Shown here: in pieces, positions 1-8,016 of the stretch
How the letters are laid out: every line of letters begins with the position of its first letter
How positions within the stretch are numbered: position 1 is the first letter of the stretch
Assembly (NCBI GenBank): GCA_003158365.1
Contig: PMIW01000235.1
Location: 8,173-50,852 of the forward strand
Length of the DNA: 42,680 bases
Source: Ignavibacteriota bacterium
Lineage (GTDB): Bacteria > Bacteroidota > Ignavibacteria > Tepidaquicellales > Tepidaquicellaceae
Direction: 5' to 3'
Position numbers and translations under genes: made by a program
Notes under the pieces: model-generated
What the model saw: the letters and a program-made list of their open reading frames with translations, nothing else
What the model was told of the DNA's origin: nothing
Databases searched by the model: none

Positions 1-1
1 G

Positions 2-664
2 GAAGGATTCATAGATGACACTGTCGGCTCTGTTGCCTGCAAGATGATGAATTATTACAACAGGAATATTATTGATGATGCCGGGGATTTTATTAAACTG
101 ATAGGGTCACCCTATGCAAGAGGCCACGCTGAAGAGGACAAAGGTCAGTACGATACCCCCGAATATATTTTCGGTGCATGTGCCGGAGCGGCTTTGTACA
201 GGAAAGAAATTTTTAATAAGATTGGATTTTTTGATGAGGACTTTTTTGCATATTACGAAGATGTTGATTTTAGTCTAAGGTCACAGCTTGCAGGTTTTAA
301 GTGTTACTATAATCCGAAGGCAGTTTGCTATCACAAGCGCGGTGCAACTTCAGGTTATACATCGGGCTGGCAGACGATGCTATGCGAAAAAAATCTCGTA
401 GCGCTAAGAATAAAAAATTATCCGCTTTCACTTTATATAAAGCTGAATCCTCTTTTTCTTGTCGGCAGGTTAAAAAGGTACTATGGATTATTAAGGGCAG
501 GAAATTATAAAGTTTTTAGAAGTTCAATAAAAGGGTATTTGCTTGGATTGCTGCAATATCCAAGATCGCTTTTAAAAAGAAGAAAAGTTCAGTCTCTGAA
601 AAAAATGGATAATAAATATATAAATTCTATTTTTACTTACAGAAAAGATAAATATAATAATTGA
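2..664 (+). CDS. Glycosyltransferase family 2, C-terminal part (cut by window start)
   Basis: The reading frame is open from base 2 and runs in from upstream, so this is the 3' part of a larger gene; the ATGs at 41-46 are internal codons, not starts. The visible ~220 residues match the C-terminal half of rhamnosyltransferase-like GT2 enzymes: a 'GACAGAALYRKEIF' acceptor-loop segment, then 'GFFDEDFFAYYEDVDFSLR', whose ED-D residues are typical of the catalytic-base region, and a basic C-terminal tail. The missing N-terminal half should hold the nucleotide-sugar-binding fold. It probably transfers a sugar to a lipid-linked surface glycan on the cytoplasmic side of the inner membrane. Its TGA stop overlaps the TTG start of the next GT2 gene by four bases, so the two are probably translationally coupled. 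The family call is firm; donor and acceptor cannot be read from the sequence. Confidence 0.88.
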   Translation, partial: EGFIDDTVGSVACKMMNYYNRNIIDDAGDFIKLIGSPYARGHAEEDKGQYDTPEYIFGACAGAALYRKEIFNKIGFFDEDFFAYYEDVDFSLRSQLAGFKCYYNPKAVCYHKRGATSGYTSGWQTMLCEKNLVALRIKNYPLSLYIKLNPLFLVGRLKRYYGLLRAGNYKVFRSSIKGYLLGLLQYPRSLLKRRKVQSLKKMDNKYINSIFTYRKDKYNN

Positions 665-1698
665 AAATATCCGTCATCATATTAAATTATAACGGAAAAA
701 AACATCTGTATGACTGCCTGAAATCAGTTCTGGTGCAGACTTTCACTGATTTCGAAGTTATCTTTGTCGACAATAGCTCGGAAGACGGGAGCGTGGATTT
801 CATAAAGCAGAATTTCGAAGATGAAAGAATAATAATTGTAACATCAGAAAAAAACCTTGGCTTTGCAGGCGGAAATAATCTTGGGCTTAAACATTCAGGA
901 GGGGAATATATAGTATTACTTAATAATGACACGGTTGTTGATAAAGACTGGCTGAAATATTTATATGATATCATTAATCCCGATGAAAATATCGGGATAG
1001 CACAATCACTCGTGCGGACAGAAGGAGTTCCGGAAAAATATTACCTGAAAAACGGTACTCTTAATTTACTCGGACATAATATAATGGAGGTATTTGATAT
1101 AAATGAGGATGGCACCGGCGAAATATTTCAGGCGAATGGTTGCTCGATGATTATCAGAAAAGAATTGCTTGATTCTTTTGGCGGACTTTTTTTGGATGAA
1201 TATTTTGCTTATGCAGAGGATTCATACCTCTCTTTTAAAGTGAAGTTTGCAGGACTGAAAATTATGCACACGTCCAAATCAATCGTAATCCATAAGGGAA
1301 GTGCAACAACTAAAAAATATAAATCTTCATTCCGGACTTTCCTTCAGGAAAGAAACAGGCTGCTGAATTTTCTTATATTTTTTTCAAGGAGTTTCAGGCT
1401 TAAATATTTTCCCATACTTGTTTTTAACCTGAAATTAAAACTTATTATGTCGCTATTTTCCGGGAAATACTCGTTCTCAGGGGTTTGCAGGGCATACTGG
1501 TGGCTTATAAAAAACAGAAAATGGATAAAAGAACAAAGGGAAAAAGAAGATATGATAAAAAGGATTAACGAAAAGGATGTAATAAAATTATTAAGCGGGA
1601 AAGTGTTTAACGGGGAACACATTGTTGGAAGGTTTTTTAACTTTTTCTCGTTACTCTATTGCAGAATAGTAAATATAAAAGTGATTGAAATAAAATGA
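661..1698 (+). CDS. Glycosyltransferase family 2
   Basis: This is a complete GT-A fold enzyme of 345 residues. The N-terminus has the GT2 signature 'SVIILNYNG', 'VDNSSEDGS' near residues 36-44, and the metal-binding DXD-type motif 'LNNDT' at 87-91. The acceptor loop 'ANGCSMIIRKELL' and 'FAYAEDSYLSFK' supply the usual E-D pair. The last ~100 residues are basic and hydrophobic, as in membrane-associated family members. The start is TTG at 661, inside the stop of the preceding gene (TTGA overlap), and the next gene begins at the ATGA overlap at its 3' end. This places it in a chain of coupled glycosyltransferases building one surface polysaccharide. Sugar specificity is unknown. Confidence 0.92.
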   Translation: MKISVIILNYNGKKHLYDCLKSVLVQTFTDFEVIFVDNSSEDGSVDFIKQNFEDERIIIVTSEKNLGFAGGNNLGLKHSGGEYIVLLNNDTVVDKDWLKYLYDIINPDENIGIAQSLVRTEGVPEKYYLKNGTLNLLGHNIMEVFDINEDGTGEIFQANGCSMIIRKELLDSFGGLFLDEYFAYAEDSYLSFKVKFAGLKIMHTSKSIVIHKGSATTKKYKSSFRTFLQERNRLLNFLIFFSRSFRLKYFPILVFNLKLKLIMSLFSGKYSFSGVCRAYWWLIKNRKWIKEQREKEDMIKRINEKDVIKLLSGKVFNGEHIVGRFFNFFSLLYCRIVNIKVIEIK

Positions 1699-2576
1699 TA
1701 AAATACTCGATAATAATAATTAACTACAAACAGGAAGAGCTTGTAAAGAATTGTATAAGTTCGGTTTACAATACTTTTAAATCATCTTCTTTTGAGGTGA
1801 TACTTATAAATAACTCCCCTGATAATTTATTGCCGAAATTTAACCTGCCGAATTTTAAATTAATTGAAACCAAAAACTACGGTTTTGCAAATGCGAACAA
1901 TATAGGCGCTGAAAATGCCAACGGAGAATATTTGTTTTTTCTGAATGGCGACACAATAGTAAAGTCTGATTTCCTCGAAGATTTCGATAATGAGTTTTCG
2001 GGAAAAGAATTCGGGGCTGTCGGACTGAAATTATTTTTTAATGACGGCACATTCCAGCCGTCCTGTTATCTCGAAAATAATTTTTTCAATGAGATAAAAA
2101 ATAAAAAACTGGAAAAATTTTATAAATCAGGTAATACTGCGAAAAGACTCGAAATAGAAAAAAAATATTCAATCGTTCAAAAGGAAGACTGGGTAAGCGG
2201 TGCGGCTATGATAATAAAAAAAGATGTTTTTTTTAAAATCGGCGGTTTCGATGAAAGATTTTTCCTCTTTTATGAAGATGCTGATATATGCAAGCGGCTG
2301 AATGATTCGGGGAATCCTGTTTATTTCTATCCGAAAAGCAATATTGTGCATTTAAAGGGGGAAAATGTTAACAGAGAATTTAATAATATTACTTATTATT
2401 TTTCGAAGAAATCGCAATTGCTGTATTATAAACTGCATAACAGTTTTATGCAGAGGTTATTGATAAGAGCATATTTGATTCTGAAGTTTTCAGGGAAATG
2501 TCTTGTTAATCCGGTTAGAATGAATGTTCTTATTTTAAAACTTTTATTGGGTAAAAAAAATGATAAAAGTACTTGA
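1695..2576 (+). CDS. Glycosyltransferase family 2
   Basis: A 293-residue GT2 enzyme of the same subgroup as its two upstream neighbours. Visible motifs are 'SIIIINYKQ' at the N-terminus, 'FFLNGDTIV' with LNGDT at 83-87 replacing the usual DXD, 'GAAMIIKKDVFFKIGGFD' and 'FYEDADICKRL'. The position normally occupied by VDNS reads 'INNS', a conservative change in the nucleotide-binding loop. It starts with ATG in a four-base ATGA overlap, and its last 17 bases overlap the following GT4 gene. It is therefore almost certainly co-translated and acts in the same pathway. The three consecutive GT2 genes probably add successive sugars, though this is inference. Confidence 0.92.
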   Translation: MIKYSIIIINYKQEELVKNCISSVYNTFKSSSFEVILINNSPDNLLPKFNLPNFKLIETKNYGFANANNIGAENANGEYLFFLNGDTIVKSDFLEDFDNEFSGKEFGAVGLKLFFNDGTFQPSCYLENNFFNEIKNKKLEKFYKSGNTAKRLEIEKKYSIVQKEDWVSGAAMIIKKDVFFKIGGFDERFFLFYEDADICKRLNDSGNPVYFYPKSNIVHLKGENVNREFNNITYYFSKKSQLLYYKLHNSFMQRLLIRAYLILKFSGKCLVNPVRMNVLILKLLLGKKNDKST

Positions 2577-3681
2577 GCTGATTGACGGCGGCTTTATCGG
2601 CGGAGGACAGATTCATACTCTTTCCCTTTCAAAAGGTTTGAATAAAACACTTTTCAATCCTGTAATAGCGGCTATGGGAGGAGGTGTGTTCGAAGAAATA
2701 GTAAACGACAGCGGAATACCGTTTAAAAGTATTTACCAGCCGAAAATATTAAGGAAAAAATATCTGAATCCCCTGCTTGAATTCTGCAAAGAAGAAAAAT
2801 TTGATATTGTTCATTCTCACGGCGGCGTTTCGGGTTTTTACGGGAGACTTGTGAAAAAATATTACCCTGAAATTAAAACCGTCCACTCCATTCACGGAAT
2901 ACACTATATAAACACGAAGAATTATATCCGTAAATTTGTTTCGCAATCAATCGAGCAGTATCTTGTTAAGTTCACGGACTATTCTATCTGTGAAACAAAT
3001 TCAGACTTCAGAAATGCAAAAAAACTAAAAATAATAAACACGGATAAGACCTTCATTATTCCTAACGGAATAAATCTGGGTAAATATCATAATCTGAAAA
3101 AAAAGAATCCGGATTTTCTGGCAAAGTTAAATCTGAAACCTGAAGATTTTATCGTTGGCAATATTTCCAGATTTGATGTGCAAAAAAATCAGAATTTAAT
3201 AATAAAAACAGCAGTTAGGTTGAAGGATAAATATCCCGAAATGAAATTTATTCTTGTCGGGAACGGTAAGCTTCTCGAACAATCAAAAAAACTTGCTGAA
3301 GAATTAAATCTCGGCAGCAGCCTGTTATTTACAGGTGAGCAGTTAAATCTTTTGGATTACTATTCTATTTTTGATACGTTTGTTTTCCCGACTTTTTGGG
3401 AAGGAATGCCGTACGTTTTACTTGAAGCAATGGCTTGCAGACTGCCGGTTATATGTTCCGATATCCCGTCTTTAAAGGAGATTGTGAAAGACAATTATTC
3501 TGCGCTGTTAATAAACCCGCAAAGCGAGTCAGAGCTTTATGACGCTATTATAAAACTTTTTACCGATAGAAAGTTGATGAACGAAATATCAAGGAATGCT
3601 CACGAAGCCGTGAAAAATTACAGCGAGTATTTTACGATTAAGAAAATCGAAGAAATTTATACAGGGGTGATGTCTGAATGA
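2560..3681 (+). CDS. Glycosyltransferase family 4 (GT-B fold)
   Basis: A 373-residue GT-B enzyme. The N-terminal acceptor domain begins 'KVLELIDGGFIGGGQIHTL' and contains 'DIVHSHGG' and 'TVHSIHGI', typical of GT4 enzymes. The C-terminal donor-binding domain starts near 'GNISRFDVQKNQ' and carries the EX7E motif from E281 to E289 within 'FWEGMPYVLLEAMA', which binds the nucleotide-sugar phosphate and ribose. Length is normal for the family. It overlaps the preceding GT2 by 17 bases and the following nadD by four (ATGA). It should transfer a sugar from an NDP- or GDP-sugar to a growing surface glycan with retention of configuration; the specific sugar is not predictable. Confidence 0.93.
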   Translation: MIKVLELIDGGFIGGGQIHTLSLSKGLNKTLFNPVIAAMGGGVFEEIVNDSGIPFKSIYQPKILRKKYLNPLLEFCKEEKFDIVHSHGGVSGFYGRLVKKYYPEIKTVHSIHGIHYINTKNYIRKFVSQSIEQYLVKFTDYSICETNSDFRNAKKLKIINTDKTFIIPNGINLGKYHNLKKKNPDFLAKLNLKPEDFIVGNISRFDVQKNQNLIIKTAVRLKDKYPEMKFILVGNGKLLEQSKKLAEELNLGSSLLFTGEQLNLLDYYSIFDTFVFPTFWEGMPYVLLEAMACRLPVICSDIPSLKEIVKDNYSALLINPQSESELYDAIIKLFTDRKLMNEISRNAHEAVKNYSEYFTIKKIEEIYTGVMSE

Positions 3682-4268
3682 AAAGGTATGGTATCTTCGG
3701 CGGGACATTTAATCCTCCTCATTTAGCGCATTCTGTACTTGCGGAAAAAGTGAGAAAAGAATTAAATCTTGATAAAGTGATTTTCATACCTTCAGCAGTA
3801 CCTCCTTTGAAAGATGAAAAAGAAGTCCTTGAAATCAGGCACAGGCTCGAGATGGCCAAAATTGCATTCGGTAATAATCCTGATTATGAGGTGAGCGAAA
3901 TTGAAATTAACAATTTAAACGGAAAATCTTATACAGTTGACACATTGCTGTGTTTGCACGAATTATATAAGAAAGAACAGGTAAAATTTTACCTGATTAT
4001 CGGAGCGGATAGTCTTATTGATTTTCCGAAATGGAAGAATCCTGAAAAAATATTCGAGCTTGCAGAAGTAGTGATTCTTAACAGGCCCGGGTTTTCAAAA
4101 GAAAAAATTAAACCCGGATATTTGGAAAAAGTCAGGTTCATAGATACAGAGTTACTGGATATTTCTTCAACTATGATTCGTGAAAAAGTAAGAAATAATA
4201 AGTCAATTAAATCTCTTGTTTTACCCGAAATAGAAAAATATATTACACAAAATAACCTTTACAAATAA
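3678..4268 (+). CDS. nadD: Nicotinate-nucleotide adenylyltransferase NadD
   Basis: NadD joins nicotinate mononucleotide and ATP to give deamido-NAD and pyrophosphate, an essential cytosolic step of NAD biosynthesis. The protein has 196 residues, the usual size. It opens with the nucleotidyltransferase motif 'GIFGGTFNPPHLAH' (residues 5-18), where H15 and H18 form the (H/T)xxH pair. It ends with the 'ISSTMIREKV' motif (about 162-171), which binds the ATP phosphates, followed by the canonical 'LVLPEIEKYI'. A central 'FYLIIGADSLIDFPKWKNP' segment is diagnostic of NadD rather than of CoaD or the glycerol-3-phosphate cytidylyltransferases. It overlaps the GT4 gene by four bases, so this housekeeping gene is coupled to glycan genes; this is probably an accident of operon growth. 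Confidence 0.96.
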   Translation: MKRYGIFGGTFNPPHLAHSVLAEKVRKELNLDKVIFIPSAVPPLKDEKEVLEIRHRLEMAKIAFGNNPDYEVSEIEINNLNGKSYTVDTLLCLHELYKKEQVKFYLIIGADSLIDFPKWKNPEKIFELAEVVILNRPGFSKEKIKPGYLEKVRFIDTELLDISSTMIREKVRNNKSIKSLVLPEIEKYITQNNLYK

Positions 4269-4277
4269 TTAAATCAT

Positions 4278-5048
4278 ATGGAAGAACAAAATATTATTGC
4301 CGAAGAACCGCAGGAATTATCGCAGATGGATGCAATTTCAGGTGTATTTACCGAACCCGGAAACACATTCGAAACGATTATGAAATTTCCAAAAAAGAAT
4401 TTCTGGCTATTGCCGGTTTTAATACTGGTTATTACCAGCGTAGTTTCGTCTTTTCTCTTTTTTTCTGATGCTGAACTTGTCGGGAAAATGATGGATAAGC
4501 AGAAAACAAAATTGAGGGAAAGAATGATGGAAAACGTGAAGCAGGGTAAAATGTCCCAGGAACAGGCAAATGACGCAATTGAAAAAGCCGAAAAATTTAT
4601 GGATCCGAACGGATTATTCTTTAAGATTACCGGATTTGCGGGAGCTGTTGTTGCCCCGTTCATAATGCTTTTTGTTCTTGCAGTAATTTATATGCTTATG
4701 CTGAAAATGTTTAAAGTAAATTTTGAATTTACGAACATCTTAAATGTGGTCGGGCTGGCTCTCACAATAAGCGCGGTAGGCGGTGTTTTGGGTATAGTGC
4801 TTTCGATTATTATGGGAGACCTTACATCAGTCGGTCTTGCACTTTTCCTGAAAGCAGATGTAGTAGGGGAAACTCTGCACGGACTGATAATGAAACTCGA
4901 TGTGTTTTCCGTCTGGTTTTATATTTTAGTCGCAATCGGGCTTGTAAAAGTGGCAAAAATAAAACCCGCAATTTCATATTCTGTTGTATTCGGATTGTGG
5001 ATAGCGTGGCTGCTTCTTACAACCTTTGTATTCAGCATGTTCACGTAA
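4278..5048 (+). CDS. Yip1-family integral membrane protein
   Basis: A 256-residue inner-membrane protein that fits the YIP1 family by layout. A soluble N-terminus has the family-like 'VFTEPGNTFETIMKFPKKNFWLLPVL', in which an amphipathic stretch precedes membrane segment 1 (about 43-62). A strongly charged Lys/Glu/Met-rich helix follows (about 64-113), then four further hydrophobic segments to the C-terminus. The ATG at 4278 follows nadD by nine bases, so it is the last gene of the first operon, and a hairpin terminator follows. Yip1-like proteins have no firm bacterial function. The charged cytoplasmic or periplasmic helix between segments 1 and 2 is the most distinctive element. Confidence 0.8.
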   Translation: MEEQNIIAEEPQELSQMDAISGVFTEPGNTFETIMKFPKKNFWLLPVLILVITSVVSSFLFFSDAELVGKMMDKQKTKLRERMMENVKQGKMSQEQANDAIEKAEKFMDPNGLFFKITGFAGAVVAPFIMLFVLAVIYMLMLKMFKVNFEFTNILNVVGLALTISAVGGVLGIVLSIIMGDLTSVGLALFLKADVVGETLHGLIMKLDVFSVWFYILVAIGLVKVAKIKPAISYSVVFGLWIAWLLLTTFVFSMFT

Positions 5049-5084
5049 TAAACTGCAGATGACTTTGCAATTTAATTTTATATG

Positions 5085-5122
5085 GATTTGTGGCATTGCT
5101 ATAATGCCGCAAATCTATTTTT
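5085..5122 (+). terminator. Rho-independent terminator after the Yip1 gene
   Basis: The arms gatttgtggcatt (5085-5097) and aatgccgcaaatc (5103-5115) pair over 13 bases with one U-G wobble on the + strand. The loop is five bases and a T-rich tail (5116-5127) follows. The hairpin lies between convergent genes. It fits the + strand best, because the - strand has an A-C mismatch and a poorer U tail, but it may stop the opposing transcript too. Confidence 0.75.
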
Positions 5123-6053
5123 ATTTTATAAGGGCGATTTTCTGAACTCCCCTGAATCCTTCGGTCTGCATCATTACAATGTAAATTCCGCTAGGGAGCC
5201 CTGATGCATCAAAAAAAGTTTCGTATTCACCTTCTTTTAAAATCTGTTTGACTAATACTGATAAAAGCTTTCCGGTTATGTCAAAAATCTTTAATTCTAC
5301 ATAATTCTTTGACGGTATCTGAAACCTGATTTTAGTGACCGGGTTAAACGGATTCGGATAATTGTTCAGTAGTTTACAGGATGATGGAATTTCAGATGAA
5401 ATCAAATTAATTCCCGTCGTTCTTATTCTGAAATTAGAAATTAATGACCAGTCACTTGTTCCGAGCTGATTTTTCGCATTGACTCTCCAGAAATATTTCA
5501 TTCCAAGCTGAAGAAAATCAGGACGCATTTGCAGAGGTGTATTTGAAACAACGGTATCGAACATAAAAGCAGGATTCGAAAATAAAGAGTCATCCGAAAC
5601 CTGCACCTCGAAAGTATTTGCATATGCATTACTGTCCCATACTAATGTCACGTTTTGTAATTGATTTGTAGCATTTTTTGGCGGAAGAATTAAAACCGGA
5701 ACAACGGGAATTGTTAAAAGAACTCTCATTGCACTGTCTTTTCCATAAACATTCGAAAACCTGTCCAGAACAAAAACAGCTCTTGGAATCGTAACTGCTT
5801 TGCCGTTAATATGTACAGTTGCAGTCAGAGTCGTGTCATTTACCAGTGCATTGAAATTTGCTGTTACACCTGTTGAATCAAAAAATATTTGAAAATATGG
5901 TGATACCAGCCACTGAGTACCATCCCCTATAATTGTAACGGGAAAATTTGTTCCCTGGTAACCGCTGTCCGGATAAACCTGCTTGACAGACTGGGACAGA
6001 GAAGTTGAAGAGATAATAAAAATTGCAAAAAAACTAATGAGACTTTTTTTCAT
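5121..6053 (-). CDS. Secreted protein with fibronectin-III-like region and T9SS sorting domain
   Basis: A 310-residue exported protein. It has an N-terminal signal peptide (basic MKK, hydrophobic core, likely cleavage around residues 20-21 at 'SLSQ'). A region starting 'VYPDSGYQGTNFPVTIIGDG' resembles IPT/TIG beta-sandwich domains. A fibronectin-III-like module follows with 'LVWDSNAYANTFEVQVSDD' and 'YFWRVNAKN'. The C-terminal ~85 residues form a T9SS type A sorting domain ('NNYPNPFNPVTKIRFQIP', ending 'GVQKIALIK'). It should be secreted across the outer membrane and cleaved or anchored there. Its ATG lies inside the 3' end of the O-antigen-ligase-like gene (20-base overlap), so the two are co-expressed. 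The role may be surface binding; no catalytic motif is seen. Confidence 0.87.
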   Translation of the reverse strand: MKKSLISFFAIFIISSTSLSQSVKQVYPDSGYQGTNFPVTIIGDGTQWLVSPYFQIFFDSTGVTANFNALVNDTTLTATVHINGKAVTIPRAVFVLDRFSNVYGKDSAMRVLLTIPVVPVLILPPKNATNQLQNVTLVWDSNAYANTFEVQVSDDSLFSNPAFMFDTVVSNTPLQMRPDFLQLGMKYFWRVNAKNQLGTSDWSLISNFRIRTTGINLISSEIPSSCKLLNNYPNPFNPVTKIRFQIPSKNYVELKIFDITGKLLSVLVKQILKEGEYETFFDASGLPSGIYIVMMQTEGFRGVQKIALIK

Positions 6054-7893
6054 TATAGTAATCTTTTATTTTTCCCAGAACATTATAGTTTTTAATATAT
6101 TGATGCTCGGCGGTTTTATGTTCTATTTCTTCCAACAGTATCATTGCAAGTGAGTCCTGTCCCGAATTCGAATATATTGAAAGTAAATTAATCTGTGATT
6201 CAATCAAAAAAGGATTTCTGGTTTTTAAATCAAGAAGTAATTTAACCGCATTTTCGGTATCGTTCAACATATAAAAGGAAGATGCTTTGTTGTTCAGAAT
6301 GGCAGGAGAAGTAGGCGTTAATTCAAGGGCATTATTAAAAGATTTCATAGCTTCAGTGTAATTCTTTAATTCGAAATACCCGATTCCGCGGTAATATTCT
6401 ACGGGCATGCAGTTTGCATCAACAGGATAAATGTCATCATTTATATCGTTTATTTTATCGAGCATCGAATTGTAATTCCCGGAGATTTTATCTTTTATGG
6501 CATTTAAATATGTTACCTCATACCTGTACCTGTAAAAGCAAAAGACAGTCGATGCCGTTAAAACAATTGTTGCTATTCCCAATATAGCTGTCTTAATTTT
6601 ATTGACATTTAAATTAATTAATTCCGCTTCCTTTCCTTCATCTTTTTTCGTAAAGGAAATTCCGATTGCCGTTCCGGCTAAAGTCATTATGGCAATATTA
6701 TCCCTGGGGAAAGAGAATAAAGATATTATTAAAAATCCCGCAAAAGACAATAATACCGGAAAGATTATCAAATCATCACGGGTTTCATAAAATAAATTTT
6801 TCCCGATTAGGAAAAGGAAGAATACAAAGAAAACAAATCCGAATATACCATTTTCGCTTAATACTTCCAGATAATCATTGTGCGGATTTAATTCGGATGT
6901 TTTTAAGATATTCTCGTCATTGTATATATTCCCGTTATATATCGGATAAATCCCGAACCAGCTTCCTGTTCCGATTCCTGTTATGGGTACATCCCTGAAT
7001 ATTTTAAGGGAAGTTTTCCAGTAGTTAATCCGGGCTTCGTTTTCGGGATAATTTTTGTCAACAATGGTTGTAATTGTTTTTACAAGGCTTGCCCTTTCCC
7101 TGTCTATATTGGGGGCCGTGAAGTTTCCGATTATAAAAGATATAACCAGTATAAAAATGAAACTTAAATAAGCTCTTTTTAAATATTGTTCATAGAAAAA
7201 CCTGTTGTAAAAAAAATATGCCGAAACAGACAGCAGGTAAAATAAAATAATTACGAATGAAGATCTTGTTCTGCAAAAAAAGATGAATGAAAGAATAATC
7301 ATCAATGAAACATAAGAAAATATTTTCACGGCTATACCGTTTTTTCTGAGGTAAAACATTAAAACGAAGGGTATTGCCGTTACCGAATACTCTGAAGCGA
7401 AATTTCTTATACTCAATGTGGAACCCGGCCTGGAGTTTATATGAAAATTAAGTAAGAATATATTAAAGAACTCGAATAACCCGAGTAAAGAAACCAATGT
7501 GCAGATTATTGTGATTGTAAAAGAAATATAATATATCAGTTTTTCCCTGTCAAATAACCGGAAACAGAGAAATAACAGATAAGAAAACACAAAAACATTT
7601 ATATATATTGCTATGTGCTCTAATGCCAGCAGAAACCTGTTGTTTACCGATGAAGTAATAAAGATAAATAATATAAATAATGCAAATGTTCCGAATAATA
7701 TTTTAACCCTGGAATTGTAGGTATAAGAAAACTTATAAAAGAAAAAGCTTAAGCACAGTAAAAGGGATAGTGCCGAAAACAAAAAAAAGTGAATAATATT
7801 TACGTTAATAAGATTATTATCGAAGAAAAGCGGGATAGTGTAAACGGATAATAAAATAATTACAGGAATAATATTTTTCCTTGTTTTTTCCAT
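6034..7893 (-). CDS. O-antigen ligase/polymerase-like membrane protein with TPR tail
   Basis: A large polytopic inner-membrane protein, about 619 residues from the ATG at 7893; a TTG at 7911 in the same frame would add six. About ten hydrophobic segments fill the first ~430 residues. The periplasmic loop has the Wzy_C/WaaL-like signature 'VPITGIGTGSWFG...NPHNDYLEVLSENGIFG', with 'RNFASEY' earlier, as in O-antigen ligases and polymerases. After the last membrane segment a soluble periplasmic region carries two or three TPR-like helix pairs ('YYRGIGYFELKNYTEAMKSFNNALELTP'-type). It would polymerise a glycan, or move it from undecaprenyl pyrophosphate to lipid A core or another acceptor. It is divergent from the flippase gene and overlaps a T9SS cargo gene. 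Ligase and polymerase cannot be told apart from sequence alone. Confidence 0.87.
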   Translation of the reverse strand: MEKTRKNIIPVIILLSVYTIPLFFDNNLINVNIIHFFLFSALSLLLCLSFFFYKFSYTYNSRVKILFGTFALFILFIFITSSVNNRFLLALEHIAIYINVFVFSYLLFLCFRLFDREKLIYYISFTITIICTLVSLLGLFEFFNIFLLNFHINSRPGSTLSIRNFASEYSVTAIPFVLMFYLRKNGIAVKIFSYVSLMIILSFIFFCRTRSSFVIILFYLLSVSAYFFYNRFFYEQYLKRAYLSFIFILVISFIIGNFTAPNIDRERASLVKTITTIVDKNYPENEARINYWKTSLKIFRDVPITGIGTGSWFGIYPIYNGNIYNDENILKTSELNPHNDYLEVLSENGIFGFVFFVFFLFLIGKNLFYETRDDLIIFPVLLSFAGFLIISLFSFPRDNIAIMTLAGTAIGISFTKKDEGKEAELINLNVNKIKTAILGIATIVLTASTVFCFYRYRYEVTYLNAIKDKISGNYNSMLDKINDINDDIYPVDANCMPVEYYRGIGYFELKNYTEAMKSFNNALELTPTSPAILNNKASSFYMLNDTENAVKLLLDLKTRNPFLIESQINLLSIYSNSGQDSLAMILLEEIEHKTAEHQYIKNYNVLGKIKDYYNEKKSH

Positions 7894-7911
7894 ATCCTTG
7901 GTTTTAAACAA

Positions 7912-8016
7912 ATTAATATAATATTAGCCTCATTTCAATATAATAAATACATTCTTGCCTTAAATAATCTACTTATTTTTTTGTAATAAAATATTAACTT
8001 ATCAATAATTTTTCCT
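7912..8016. promoter_or_regulatory. Divergent intergenic region between ligase-like gene and flippase
   Basis: This 105-base, very AT-rich gap separates two divergent genes and must hold at least the promoter for the rightward glycan operon. On the + strand a TTG at 7955-7957 followed 18 bases later by TTTTTTTG (7976-7983) loosely resembles the Bacteroidota -33/-7 pattern. The match is weak because the region is almost all A and T. No clear operator was seen. Confidence 0.35.

Noticed and set aside
41..46. Pair of ATG codons as the start of the first gene
   Set aside because: The frame is open from base 2 with GT2-like residues before the ATGs, so the gene begins upstream of the window.
4274..4663. 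129-codon open frame antisense to the Yip1-family gene
   Set aside because: It is fully covered by the better-supported membrane protein and has no motif or start context.
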